10,000 nt of DNA from Hepatocystis sp. ex Piliocolobus tephrosceles (GCA_902459845.2 CABPSV020000298.1:1-10000); one strand, 5' to 3'. Positions 1-7,383 are shown, counted from the stretch's first letter. Translations and numbers: made by a program. The notes: generated by a model not told the origin, from the sequence alone.

Positions 1-20
1 TTATACGTATACATTTTTGT

Positions 21-72
21 ATTTTTGTTTTGCTTATTTTTGTTTTGCTTATTTTTGTTTTGCTTATTTTTG
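21..72. repeat. 15-bp T-rich tandem repeat (about 3.5 copies)
   Basis: The unit ATTTTTGTTTTGCTT is repeated exactly at 21-35, 36-50 and 51-65, with a partial copy from 66. It lies just before the T tract and acceptor of the putative last exon, so it is probably intronic or intergenic. Confidence 0.85.
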
Positions 73-113
73 TTTATTTTATTTTATTTTTTTTTTTTCA
101 CAATGAAGTGCAG

Positions 114-249
114 TTTGAGCAACATTATATATCTATGTATTATACTTTTTAAAAAAAATATTATAAAGGAATCTTTAAAGGAATATAAAAAAAAATATAA
201 AAATAGTGAAAATGAGTATTTCAATATGTACTTCAATTTAAATGAGTAA
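114..249 (+). CDS. Possible terminal exon of a gene entering from the left (partial)
   Basis: An open frame ends at TAA 247-249 and reads as protein-like sequence: a hydrophobic stretch (IIYLCIILF) then a Lys/Glu/Asn/Tyr-rich tail ending FNMYFNLNE. Upstream is an almost pure T tract (about 79-98) followed by TGCAG at 109-113, a good Plasmodium-type 3' splice site; AAG at 106-108 is an alternative acceptor. An ATG at 103 in the same frame would alternatively give a free-standing 48-residue ORF. I favour a last exon because of the T-rich acceptor and because the rest of the gene would lie outside the window. The product is not recognised. The opposite strand is also open here, so a chance ORF cannot be excluded. 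Confidence 0.4.
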
Positions 250-278
250 AAATAATTTACAAAAATTTCAAGCAATAA

Positions 279-285
<7 letters not shown>

Positions 286-333
<48 letters not shown>
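286..333. repeat. Poly(A) homopolymer, 48 bases
   Basis: An uninterrupted run of 48 A follows the putative exon end at 249. It is the longest homopolymer in the window. In Plasmodium, long dA:dT tracts are typical of intergenic DNA and tend to exclude nucleosomes. The exact length may be affected by sequencing error. Confidence 0.9.
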
Positions 334-335
<2 letters not shown>

Positions 336-348
336 GCTACATATAAAA

Positions 349-504
349 CATAATTAAAAACATAATTAAAAACATAATTAAAAACATAACTAAAAACATG
401 ATTAAAAACATAAATAAAAACATGATTAAAAACGTGATTAAAAACATAAATAAAAACATGATTAAAAATGTGATTAAAAACGTGATTAAAAACATGATTA
501 AACA
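349..504. repeat. 12-bp minisatellite, 13 copies, intergenic
   Basis: Thirteen contiguous 12-bp units follow the consensus CATRATTAAAAA. Starts are at 349, 361, 373 and so on to 493. The first three copies are identical (CATAATTAAAAA). Later copies differ mainly in the first six bases (CATGAT, CATAAA, CGTGAT, TGTGAT, CATAAC) while the AAAAA tail is kept. The + strand carries TAA in most units, so it is not coding in that direction. The minus strand happens to be open and would read as a Phe-Asn-His/Tyr-Val repeat, but nothing else suggests a gene there. It lies 165 bp upstream of the 669 start. Confidence 0.9.
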
Positions 505-651
505 AAAAAAATAAAAATATAACTAGCCAAAAAGTAATAACATTAGTTAAAAACAAAAAGTTGTAATATGTCAGAATGTCTTTTTATTTATACAATCGAA
601 ATTTTTTTATGTATAAAAAAAGTTATATGAGTTAAAAAAAACAAACTCTAT

Positions 652-671
652 AAAAAAAAAAAAAAAAAATG
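652..671 (+). promoter_or_regulatory. Poly(A) leader running directly into the start codon
   Basis: Eighteen consecutive A (652-669) precede and include the A of the ATG at 669-671. An A-rich context before AUG is normal in Plasmodium, but an unbroken tract abutting the codon is an extreme case. It supports this ATG as start because the A-only -1 to -4 context is favoured in the genus. Confidence 0.5.
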
Positions 672-3332
672 AAAAGTGGTATACAAAATGTGTTTACTAA
701 TAATACAACGGGTGATCATATTTTTCCTAATTCTGTTAAAATTTTCGAAATTAACAACATAAGCGAACTGAAAGAAAACGAACTGAAAGAAAACGAACTG
801 AAAGAAAGCGAATTGAAAGAAAACGAACTGAAAGAAAGCGAATTGAAAGAAAACGAACTGAAAGAAAGCGAATTGAAAGAAAACGAACTGAAAGAAAACG
901 AATTGAAAGAAAGCGAATTGAAAAAAAACGAACTGAAAGAAAACGAATTGAAAGAAAACGAACTGGAAGAGAACGAACTGGAAGAAAACAAACAAAAAAA
1001 AAAAAAAAGTAAAGGTTTAAAAAGTTATTTATTTGAAAAAATTTTTAATAAAGACAAAGTTTCACAAGTTCTTACAAAAAATAATTTTTATAATAATAAA
1101 AAAACAAAAAACGAAAAAAAAAGTATAGAAAACTTAAAAAAAAATAATAATAATAAAATAATCGATAACAATGTAGTAAATTATGAAGATGAAGAATATA
1201 TGTTATTTTTAACTTATATTTATAATGATGTGAAAGCTTTTATTGAAAATAATCAACACTATTACTTAAATAACGTTTCTGATTATATAGACATAGAAGA
1301 TTTTATTTTAAACACTTGGGGTACTATTTCTAGACAGAGTTATAATAATATAAAATATATTTGTGATCCAAAAAATATAAATAATAATAAAAAAAAAAAA
1401 AAAAAAAAATTACAAAAAAATAATACTAATTATATGAAAAACAAAAATGTAAGTAATAAAAATTATAATAAACTTGATTTAAGTAAAAATTCGGTTTTTA
1501 CCGATGAAATATTAACAACCAGATCGGAGTCAAATCTGACCGATTCTTTTTTGAATACAGTTGATGAAGGATCAAATTCTCCTTTTCCTTCCTCTTTTTT
1601 TTGTATACCACCGATCAATTTACTCGTTTCGCATATTCACAAATTGAATACTTCTGAAAATATTACTACTAATAATGGAAGTGAAAATCAGAAAGAACAC
1701 CCAAACGACATATACACTTTTATTAAAAATAATAATTACGATAAACATCTCTTACTAAATAAACATTATTGTAAAGAGGTAGCTAAACCTGACCTATATG
1801 TTGATGATAGTTTATATCTAAACAACTTTGCTTATAAAACGAAATACCAAATGAACAAAATAAATGAAGAAAATCAATGTTATTCATATAAAACTTCTAT
1901 TGAAAACATGGAAAACATGGAAAACATGGAAAACATGGAAAACATGGAAAATATCGAAAACATGGAAAACATGGAAAACATGGAAAATATCGAAAACATG
2001 GAAAACATGGAAAACATGGAAAACATGGAAAACATGGAAAACATGGAAAATATCGAAAACATCGAAAACATGGAACACATTGATGAAGGTTATATAAATA
2101 GGTTTGAAAGTAATTATATCCCAAATGAAGAAATAACAAATTATAATAAATTGAAATCCGACTGTAAAGACTTTTTTTTCATTAAAAAGGAATGTTATGA
2201 CATGGAAAAAAATACTCAAAAATATGATATTAGTGATCAACATAAATTTGATAATTCTTTAATACATTTACATAATATATATAAACATAACTGTATTACT
2301 TATAATAATAATTCAGATTCTAATACATCTAATTTAAGTTCGGTTTCTACATCTAGTCCGTTGCACAGCTCAAACGTAAAAGAATATAACCCTACTGACC
2401 AATATAAAAGTACTAATATATATAACACTGACTTGTTAAAAAAAAAATCACTTGATTATACTGCAAGCAATTCTAATATATCAGTAATAAATAATTATTT
2501 AACTGATACATGTTTTGAAAAAAAACTCACAAGTGTTGATACTGGTGGCATTACAAGTACTAATATTACAAATCCAATTTGTTACAAAAAAAAAAACCAT
2601 GTCAGTTACGAACATGATGCGATGGAATATAGTACTGACATAACATGTGAAGAAAATATAAATAATAACATTTTACATGATACACAAAAATACAATAAAA
2701 TAAACGAATCACAAGCATTACAAGAACATAATGGAGCTGTAACAAATACGTTTTATAATACCAACTTAGGTATTGAACAAGAACATGAACAATTGTATAA
2801 ACAAGAGCATGAACAAGTGCATAAACAAGAGCATGAACAAAAACATGAAAAAGAACATGAAAAAGAACATGAACAAGGACATGAACAAGGACATGAACAA
2901 GGACATGAACAAGGACATGAACAAGGACAAGGTGTCTTCAAAATAAATAAAGAATTGTTCCAAAAAGAATACCAAGAAAAATTAAAACAAGTATTAATAA
3001 ATAAAAATAAATTTATAAATAATGAAAGAGAAAATTATACAAAAAATAATAATTTGAATGATGACTATTATTATTTCACTTATTTAAAAAATGCTGAAAA
3101 TAATACAACTTCTTGTTATTATACCAAAGCATCAAAAAAGGCGAACATACAAATTACTGCTTCCCCTTTTCCACAGTTTTTAAGAGATATACAAATTTAT
3201 AACACTAATCAAAAAAAAATTAGGTTAAAAAAAACTAATATAGCTTTGGAGAAAAAAAACAATAAAAAGGTCAATAATAAAAAACATCGAAAGATTAAGG
3301 ATAAAAACTATGAAGCAACAGAAAAAAAATAA
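669..3332 (+). CDS. Conserved-type Plasmodium protein of unknown function, repeat-rich, 887 aa
   Basis: I do not recognise the function. It is a single uninterrupted ORF of 887 codons with no signal peptide or membrane segment. Layout: residues 33-107, fifteen five-residue [10 protein letters not shown] repeats, likely a charged helix or coiled coil; 109-115, Lys-rich; 172-234, the most globular-looking part ([20 protein letters not shown] at 172-191, and NTWG and CDP further on), rich in aromatic residues; 241-247, seven Lys; about 265-330, a Ser/Thr-rich stretch with [12 protein letters not shown]; 412-471, twenty ENM/ENI-type triplets; 472-700, Asn/Ser-rich low complexity; 703-755, EHEQ/HEQG repeats; 830-860, a second candidate conserved patch ([11 protein letters not shown], then KKIRLKKT); and a basic C-terminal tail. 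The high Asn/Lys content and in-frame repeats are typical of Plasmodium proteins. The conserved patches at 172-234 and 830-860 are where function should be sought. Confidence 0.85.
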   Translation: MKSGIQNVFTNNTTGDHIFPNSVKIFEINNISELKENELKENELKESELKENELKESELKENELKESELKENELKENELKESELKKNELKENELKENELEENELEENKQKKKKSKGLKSYLFEKIFNKDKVSQVLTKNNFYNNKKTKNEKKSIENLKKNNNNKIIDNNVVNYEDEEYMLFLTYIYNDVKAFIENNQHYYLNNVSDYIDIEDFILNTWGTISRQSYNNIKYICDPKNINNNKKKKKKKLQKNNTNYMKNKNVSNKNYNKLDLSKNSVFTDEILTTRSESNLTDSFLNTVDEGSNSPFPSSFFCIPPINLLVSHIHKLNTSENITTNNGSENQKEHPNDIYTFIKNNNYDKHLLLNKHYCKEVAKPDLYVDDSLYLNNFAYKTKYQMNKINEENQCYSYKTSIENMENMENMENMENMENIENMENMENMENIENMENMENMENMENMENMENIENIENMEHIDEGYINRFESNYIPNEEITNYNKLKSDCKDFFFIKKECYDMEKNTQKYDISDQHKFDNSLIHLHNIYKHNCITYNNNSDSNTSNLSSVSTSSPLHSSNVKEYNPTDQYKSTNIYNTDLLKKKSLDYTASNSNISVINNYLTDTCFEKKLTSVDTGGITSTNITNPICYKKKNHVSYEHDAMEYSTDITCEENINNNILHDTQKYNKINESQALQEHNGAVTNTFYNTNLGIEQEHEQLYKQEHEQVHKQEHEQKHEKEHEKEHEQGHEQGHEQGHEQGHEQGQGVFKINKELFQKEYQEKLKQVLINKNKFINNERENYTKNNNLNDDYYYFTYLKNAENNTTSCYYTKASKKANIQITASPFPQFLRDIQIYNTNQKKIRLKKTNIALEKKNNKKVNNKKHRKIKDKNYEATEKK
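765..989 (+). repeat. In-frame 15-nt repeat, 15 copies ([10 protein letters not shown])
   Basis: Fifteen exact-length units, GAA YTG AAA GAA ARC, encode residues 33-107 of the 887-aa protein. Units 3-8 (795-884) form three identical 30-bp dimers: GAACTGAAAGAAAGC then GAATTGAAAGAAAAC. The last two units change Lys to Glu (ELEEN), and unit 11 is ELKKN. The charged heptad-free pattern suggests an extended helix. Confidence 0.95.
1389..1409 (+). repeat. Coding poly(A) run, 21 bases (seven AAA Lys codons)
   Basis: Twenty-one consecutive A inside the 887-aa ORF encode Lys 241-247, directly after an Asn run. A second coding A run of 15 is at 994-1008. In most eukaryotes such tracts cause ribosome stalling or slippage; Plasmodium ribosomes are reported to tolerate them. 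Confidence 0.9.
1902..2081 (+). repeat. In-frame 9-nt repeat, 20 copies (ENM/ENI)
   Basis: Twenty 9-nt units encode residues 412-471. Most are GAAAACATG (Glu-Asn-Met). Units 6, 10 and 17 are GAAAATATC (Glu-Asn-Ile) at 1947-1955, 1983-1991 and 2046-2054. Unit 18 is GAAAACATC and the last is GAACACATT (Glu-His-Ile). Of the four Asn-Ile units, three have AAT with ATC, so the variant has spread as a block. Confidence 0.95.
2775..2933 (+). repeat. In-frame 12-nt repeat (EHEQ to HEQG array)
   Basis: Encodes residues 703-755. The 5' part is diverged ([24 protein letters not shown]). The 3' part has five identical units CATGAACAAGGA (2868-2927, His-Glu-Gln-Gly) and ends GQG. The His/Glu/Gln-rich segment is probably disordered. 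Confidence 0.92.
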
Positions 3333-3467
3333 ATAAAACAAATAAGAAAAATAAAGTAACCGAGAAATCTATAAAAGATGAGGATATTGATTTATGAGTC
3401 ATTTTTTTTCCCTCCCCCCTATTCCGACATTTTTTACATAATTTATAAAATTTTTATTTTACACCCA

Positions 3468-3471
<4 letters not shown>

Positions 3472-3500
<29 letters not shown>
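3472..3500. repeat. (TA)n microsatellite
   Basis: About 15 alternating TA dinucleotides. Similar shorter runs occur near 5307, 5438, 7518, 8236, 9477, 9640 and 9867, all outside coding sequence. Confidence 0.9.
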
Positions 3501-3508
<8 letters not shown>

Positions 3509-3509
3509 G

Positions 3510-3517
3510 TGCATGCA
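3510..3517. promoter_or_regulatory. TGCATGCA palindrome, possible ApiAP2 site
   Basis: A perfect 8-bp palindrome. From memory, TGCATGCA is the preferred site of the AP2-Sp/AP2-EXP family of Plasmodium transcription factors. It lies about 1.2 kb upstream of DTD and 180 bp past the stop of the 887-aa gene, so its target is unclear. A chance match in ACATGTGCATGCATGTATGT simple sequence is quite possible. Confidence 0.25.
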
Positions 3518-4267
3518 TGTATGTACAACAAACTTCATACAAACATATACATATGCACCCGCACCTCTGTGGAATCCGACAAGTACACACTCTTTAATTT
3601 TATTGAAATATTAACTATGTTTAATTTGTTGATTATTCAACTTTTAGTTTTGTATTTAGTATTTTGTGTTTTATATTTGCCTGTTTTATTAAATCTTTCT
3701 TTTCATTAAATTTTTTTTTTTTTGTGTGTCCTCTCTAGTTTGCCAATTTTTTTTTTTTATTTTTTTTTTTTTTATGTGTTACCATTTGTTTAATTCTTAA
3801 CAAATAAAAAAAAAATATATATTTGTTTTATTTTATTTTTTTTTATTCATCGTATATTGTATTATAAAAGTGCTTAAATTTGTATTTTATTCATAGTATT
3901 TTTTTCATAATAATAATAATAACGTATATACTATTAACTGAAAAAAATAATAAAAAAAAAAAAAAGCCATAATTTAATAACTTAAATACACTATCATCTA
4001 TATTATGTACATAGTAAAGTTATTTTTTTGTTTATTCATTTTTGCTTACAACTTTGATAATACTTATATATTACACATTTTTTTTCGAATTTTAATTTTT
4101 TTAATGTTGTTTTTTTTTTCTTTTTGATTAAAGTTTTTACGAATTTAAGATAGGCTTGGTTAAATAAAAATGAAATATATGTATATGTACATATGTTTAA
4201 GCACGTTTCTACATTTTATATGAAAATAAACCGAGTACGGTACAGGAGAAAGATTTACAACACCGTA

Positions 4268-4268
<1 letters not shown>

Positions 4269-4319
<51 letters not shown>

Positions 4320-4334
4320 TTTTTTTTTTTTTTT
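4269..4334. repeat. (ATT)n microsatellite running into poly(T)
   Basis: About 16 ATT triplets (to about 4318), then a T tract to 4334. Intergenic. Confidence 0.9.
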
Positions 4335-4388
4335 AAAATGTCATATTGTAATTGTGGTCATATCTCTAATAAATATGTCCATTTAAAG

Positions 4389-4421
<33 letters not shown>
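4389..4421. repeat. Poly(A) homopolymer, 33 bases
   Basis: An uninterrupted run of 33 A, about 300 bp upstream of the DTD start codon. It is likely to be length-polymorphic. Confidence 0.9.
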
Positions 4422-4423
<2 letters not shown>

Positions 4424-4539
4424 CTTGAACAGTTTTTACTTACTTTTCTTTGGTAAAGAATTTTATTCAAAAGATATAAAAATAATAAATAGGCGAAGAA
4501 TTGTATAGTAAAAAGTTCAAGAAACGAGCAAAAAAAAAT

Positions 4540-4670
4540 GAGTAAAGTAAATATAAAAAAATAAAAAAAATAAAAAAAATAAAAAAATAAAAAAAAAAAT
4601 AAATAAAAAATAAAAATAAATAAATAAATAAACATAAAAAATAAAAAAAAAATAAATAAAAATAAAGTGA
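4540..4670 (+). promoter_or_regulatory. A-rich tract upstream of DTD, probable promoter or 5' leader
   Basis: About 130 bp in which the + strand is almost only A with isolated T (runs of A5-A11 separated by T, many as AAAT or AAATA), ending 45 bp before the DTD ATG. Such dA:dT tracts mark nucleosome-poor promoter or leader DNA in Plasmodium. No TATA-like element can be told from background. Confidence 0.35.
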
Positions 4671-4715
4671 AAACATATATAAGTTCATGCGCTTACTTAT
4701 ATATACATATAATAA

Positions 4716-5210
4716 ATGAGAGTTATCATTCAAAGAGTTAAAAAAGCTGTGTTAAGCGTGAATAAAGAAAATGTTGTAGAGGGGGGAAACGAATTAGAAG
4801 TGTTCAGTAAAATAAACGAAGGGTTAATTTGCTTTTTAGGTATACACCAAAAAGATACTTGGAATGACGCTTTGTATATAATTAAAAAATGTTTAAACTT
4901 ACGGTTATGGTCTAATAATAATAAAAGTTGGGATAAAAGTGTAAAAGATTTAGGATATGAACTGTTAATTATTTCTCAATTTACACTTTTTGCAAATACA
5001 AAAAAAGGTACTAAACCCGACTTTCATCTAGCCAAAGATTCGAAAGAAGCTTTAATTTTATATAATAAAATAATTGAAGAATTTGAAAAAGAATATAAAA
5101 AAGAAAAAATAAAAAAAGGAAAATTTGGTTGCTACATGAATATTGACGTTACCAATGATGGACCAGTCACAATATTTATTGATAGTCATGACATTAATTT
5201 AGCTAAATAA
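4716..5210 (+). CDS. DTD: D-aminoacyl-tRNA deacylase (D-Tyr-tRNA deacylase, DTD)
   Basis: A trans-editing enzyme that hydrolyses D-amino acids, and glycine mischarged on tRNA-Ala, from tRNA and so protects translation from the wrong chirality. It is a homodimer acting in the cytosol. The 164 residues match the usual length and, as I recall, that of P. falciparum DTD, which is structurally characterised. Visible family motifs: N-terminal MRVIIQRV with the following Lys/Val/Ser strand; GLICFLGIH (36-44); SQFTLFA (87-93), the first active-site motif; KGTKPDFHLA (97-106); and NDGPVT (147-152), which carries the Gly149-cis-Pro150 pair that reads chirality by excluding L-amino acids. The start at 4716 gives the canonical N-terminus, so no upstream exon is needed. 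It is a single-exon gene. A G6 run (4784-4789 region, codons for Glu-Gly-Gly at 22-24) is unusual for this base composition. The next gene starts 381 bp downstream on the same strand. Confidence 0.96.
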   Translation: MRVIIQRVKKAVLSVNKENVVEGGNELEVFSKINEGLICFLGIHQKDTWNDALYIIKKCLNLRLWSNNNKSWDKSVKDLGYELLIISQFTLFANTKKGTKPDFHLAKDSKEALILYNKIIEEFEKEYKKEKIKKGKFGCYMNIDVTNDGPVTIFIDSHDINLAK

Positions 5211-5591
5211 TTATTTAGTCATTTTTTTTTATATATATGTATTTTTTTTTTAATATAAGTAGCACATTATAAAAATTTTACTTTACCCTAACACCAGTGA
5301 AGTATACATATATATATATATATATATACCCATATACACTTATGTTTTTTATAACTTACATTTAATTTGTACAGCCAGTTTGTATTTTTCAAAAAAATAT
5401 ATGTTTAGTGAATAAAAAAGGTGATACTATATAAATAAATATATATATATATATATAATCCATCGAAGTTTTATTTATAATAATTAAAAAAAAATCCAAG
5501 TTACTTAAAATTAAAAAGGAAGCATATATGCCCATATTGTACATACATACATATATACACATATCTATATAGACAAAATTTCAAAGGCAAG
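5211..5591. other. Intergenic region between DTD and PCD (381 bp)
   Basis: A short T-rich 3' flank of DTD, TA microsatellites near 5307-5328 and 5438-5457, then the A/T-rich leader of the next gene. No gene or clear motif seen. Confidence 0.7.
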
Positions 5592-5714
5592 ATGAAAGTT
5601 CTAAATAAAAAAGAGATCAGTATATTGTTACCCTTATGGGAATATAAAATAAAAAAGGAATGTTACAATTATATAGAAAGAAAAATTAAATTTCTTAGTT
5701 TTACTCAGGTATAC

Positions 5715-5754
<40 letters not shown>

Positions 5755-6146
5755 GATAAATTATATTAATATACTTTTATATATTTTTATTTTTTTATTT
5801 TTTTATGCTTTTATTTTTATTTTTTTTTTATCGAATTATTCATTAAAAGTGTTCTTATGTAACCGTATTAATTTTTAATTAATCAGCACACAAATACATA
5901 GTATACATAAAATATATATTTAAATTTATGTTTGACCTTTATAAATTAACCTAGGCATGGCAATTTATGAATAATATAAGTAAACAAAATGAAATTGTAA
6001 ATCACCATTGTAAATATGTTAATGACTACAACAAAGTAAAAATAAAAATGCATACACATACTGTAAAAGACGTAACTGAGAAAGATGTTAAATTGGCTAG
6101 CTACATTGATGAAGCATTAAAAAATTATGACCACGAAAAAAAATAA
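5592..6146 (+). CDS. Pterin-4a-carbinolamine dehydratase (PCD/DCoH family), two exons: 5592-5708 and 5955-6146
   Basis: Dehydrates 4a-hydroxytetrahydropterin so that the pterin cofactor used by aromatic amino acid hydroxylases can be recycled; its role in Plasmodium is not settled. Exon 1 gives 39 residues (MKVLNKKEISILLPLWEYKI to FLSFTQ) and stops at a GT donor after a whole codon. Exon 2 starts after TAG at 5954 (AWQFMNNISKQNEIVNHHCK onwards) and ends with TAA 6144-6146. The 102-residue product has the normal family length (about 100). It matches the family active-site pattern as I recall it: E52, three residues, H56-H57-C58, five residues, Y64, nine residues, H74, eight residues, D83. The THTVKDVTEKDVKLASYID segment corresponds to the family's THxxxGLTxxDxxLAxxID. 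Cys replaces the commoner Pro after HH, an allowed variant. The intron falls just before the conserved AWxFM helix. The ATG has A at -3 and no earlier in-frame ATG is close. Confidence 0.92.
5709..5954 (+). other. Intron of the PCD gene (246 bp)
   Basis: Donor GTATAC at 5709, acceptor CCTAG ending 5954, phase 0. It contains a 34-base A run (5719-5752) and T-rich DNA (about 5775-5835). Its length is a multiple of three, but read through it hits stops, so retention would truncate the protein. A competing AATCAG at 5886 would bring in a stop within five codons (CAC ACA AAT ACA TAG) and so does not give a functional product. Confidence 0.88.
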
Positions 6147-6302
6147 ATGATAAAAACATGAATGAACGAAAATAGAAAGAAATCCGCACGTACATACGTA
6201 CGTACATATATATATGTGTGTTTACAAAAAAAATAAAATTATATTAACTTATTGTATGTATAAAAATACCATAATAAACAAACTAATATAAAAACTAGTT
6301 CA

Positions 6303-6333
<31 letters not shown>

Positions 6334-7095
6334 ATATGAAACACTTTTTTTTGAGTTTTTATTAGAAAAGATATTGTTTATACCGGTAGTCTTACATTAT
6401 TATTATTACTAAACTAATAAAAGTTGTATTATAATAGATAGTAGTCGTGGTAGTAATAGTGGTTGTGGTAGTTAAGTATAATAAGAAAATTATATATTAC
6501 AGTGTTGGGTTTATACATTTAGAACTAATAGGTTATTGGTCTTTTTTTTCTTATTAATTTACGCTTTGTTTTGTTATATACATACATATATTTACTTATT
6601 TATTTATTCATTTATTTATTTTACTTGACAGTGGTACATAAACACATTTATACTTTATGTGGTCGTGGCTATCTTAAAAACTAATGGCGTAAATATACAA
6701 ATTGGTTATATATATTTATGTACTTAAAAAAAAAGGTAAAACATTAATTTTTTTTATTTTTATTTTTTAATTATTATTTTTTATATTTTTATAAAAATAA
6801 TTTTTATCAAGGTTTTTCAAAAGTATACTACCTCTTATATTACACTATAAGTAACTTACCTCATGAAGTTGAAAAGTAATTAGGACTGTAGTGTATATAT
6901 AAAAGTATGTGTATATAATATATATGCATGTACAAAAAAAAATAAAAAAAAACAAAAAACATACGTTTTAATTTTCTTTTATTTTAATAAATTTCCTGGT
7001 TTATGATAAAGTAAAATTCTAAACATTTTTTAGTTTTTTTTTTTTTTTTTTAATTTTTACTTTATACTCATACTCATACTTTATACTCTTTTTGG

Positions 7096-7137
7096 CTTTT
7101 CACTTTTCACTTTTCACTTTTCACTTTTCACTTTTCA
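7096..7137. repeat. CTTTTCA heptamer array, 6 copies
   Basis: Six exact 7-bp units CTTTTCA, ending just before CTTATG. It is preceded by an imperfect ACTCAT/ACTTTAT hexamer-like patch (about 7058-7088). The sequence is not the Plasmodium telomere heptamer (GGGTTYA). Confidence 0.9.
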
Positions 7138-7381
7138 CTTATGAATTTCCATTTTTAACTTTTATTATACACTATTATTGTTATCACCATTACAGCATTT
7201 AGCTTTAAAAAATAAAATAAAATATAATAAATGCGTTTTATTTATGGATATAAGATATGGTAAGCCTGTGACCAAGTGTATCACTTTTTCTAATAAATAA
7301 TGATAAATATTTCTATATTTGCAATTTTAAAAAAAGTATATACAAATAATATATTTACATATATATATGTATAAACAAGTT

Positions 7382-7383
<2 letters not shown>

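Larger units (their letters stand above)
3333..4715. other. Intergenic region between the 887-aa gene and DTD (1.38 kb)
   Basis: No gene recognised. It should hold the 3' end of the upstream transcript and the promoter and 5' leader of DTD. Contents: a C-rich patch (3410-3419), a (TA)n run (3472-3500), a TGCATGCA palindrome (3510-3517), T-rich DNA (3700-3790), an (ATT)n microsatellite (4269-4320) running into poly(T), a 33-base A run (4389-4421), and an A-rich tract before DTD. Short open frames here (for example 3378-3614) run through the microsatellites and have no protein-like composition. Confidence 0.7.

Noticed and set aside
349..504. CRISPR-like array
   Set aside because: Directly adjacent 12-bp units without unique spacers, in a eukaryotic genome; this is a minisatellite.
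257..556. 99-aa minus-strand ORF of Phe-Asn-His-Val repeats and poly-Phe
   Set aside because: It is the reverse reading of the 12-bp minisatellite and the A48 run; composition is purely repeat-driven.
648..995. Minus-strand ORFs opposite the ELKEN array
   Set aside because: Shadows of a 15-nt repeat with no stop in the reverse frames; products are only Phe/Gln/Val or Phe/Ser.
1864..2243. Plus- and minus-strand ORFs over the ENM array
   Set aside because: Shadow frames of the 9-nt unit (Lys-Thr-Trp, Ser-Met-Phe, His-Val-Phe, Pro-Cys-Phe repeats); the coding frame is the 887-aa one.
2753..2975. Minus-strand Cys/Ser/Pro or Leu/Phe/Met repeat ORFs
   Set aside because: Shadows of the HEQG-coding 12-nt repeat.
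3378..3709. Two short plus-strand ORFs (78 and 66 aa)
   Set aside because: They run through or beside the TA microsatellite and simple sequence; no family resemblance and no splice or start support.
4366..4733. Minus-strand Phe/Leu-rich ORFs upstream of DTD
   Set aside because: They come from A-rich promoter DNA read backwards; the Phe and Tyr runs are homopolymer artefacts, not membrane proteins.
5887..5954. Alternative PCD acceptor at AATCAG 5886
   Set aside because: It puts a TAG in frame after four codons and loses the join to the conserved AWQFM helix.
6420..6560. Possible small gene or structured RNA in the G-richer patch
   Set aside because: GTN-triplet low complexity with frequent stops; no tRNA-like cloverleaf or snoRNA boxes that I could support by eye.
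7096..7137. Interstitial telomere repeat
   Set aside because: The heptamer CTTTTCA (TGAAAAG) is not the Plasmodium telomere unit GGGTTYA.
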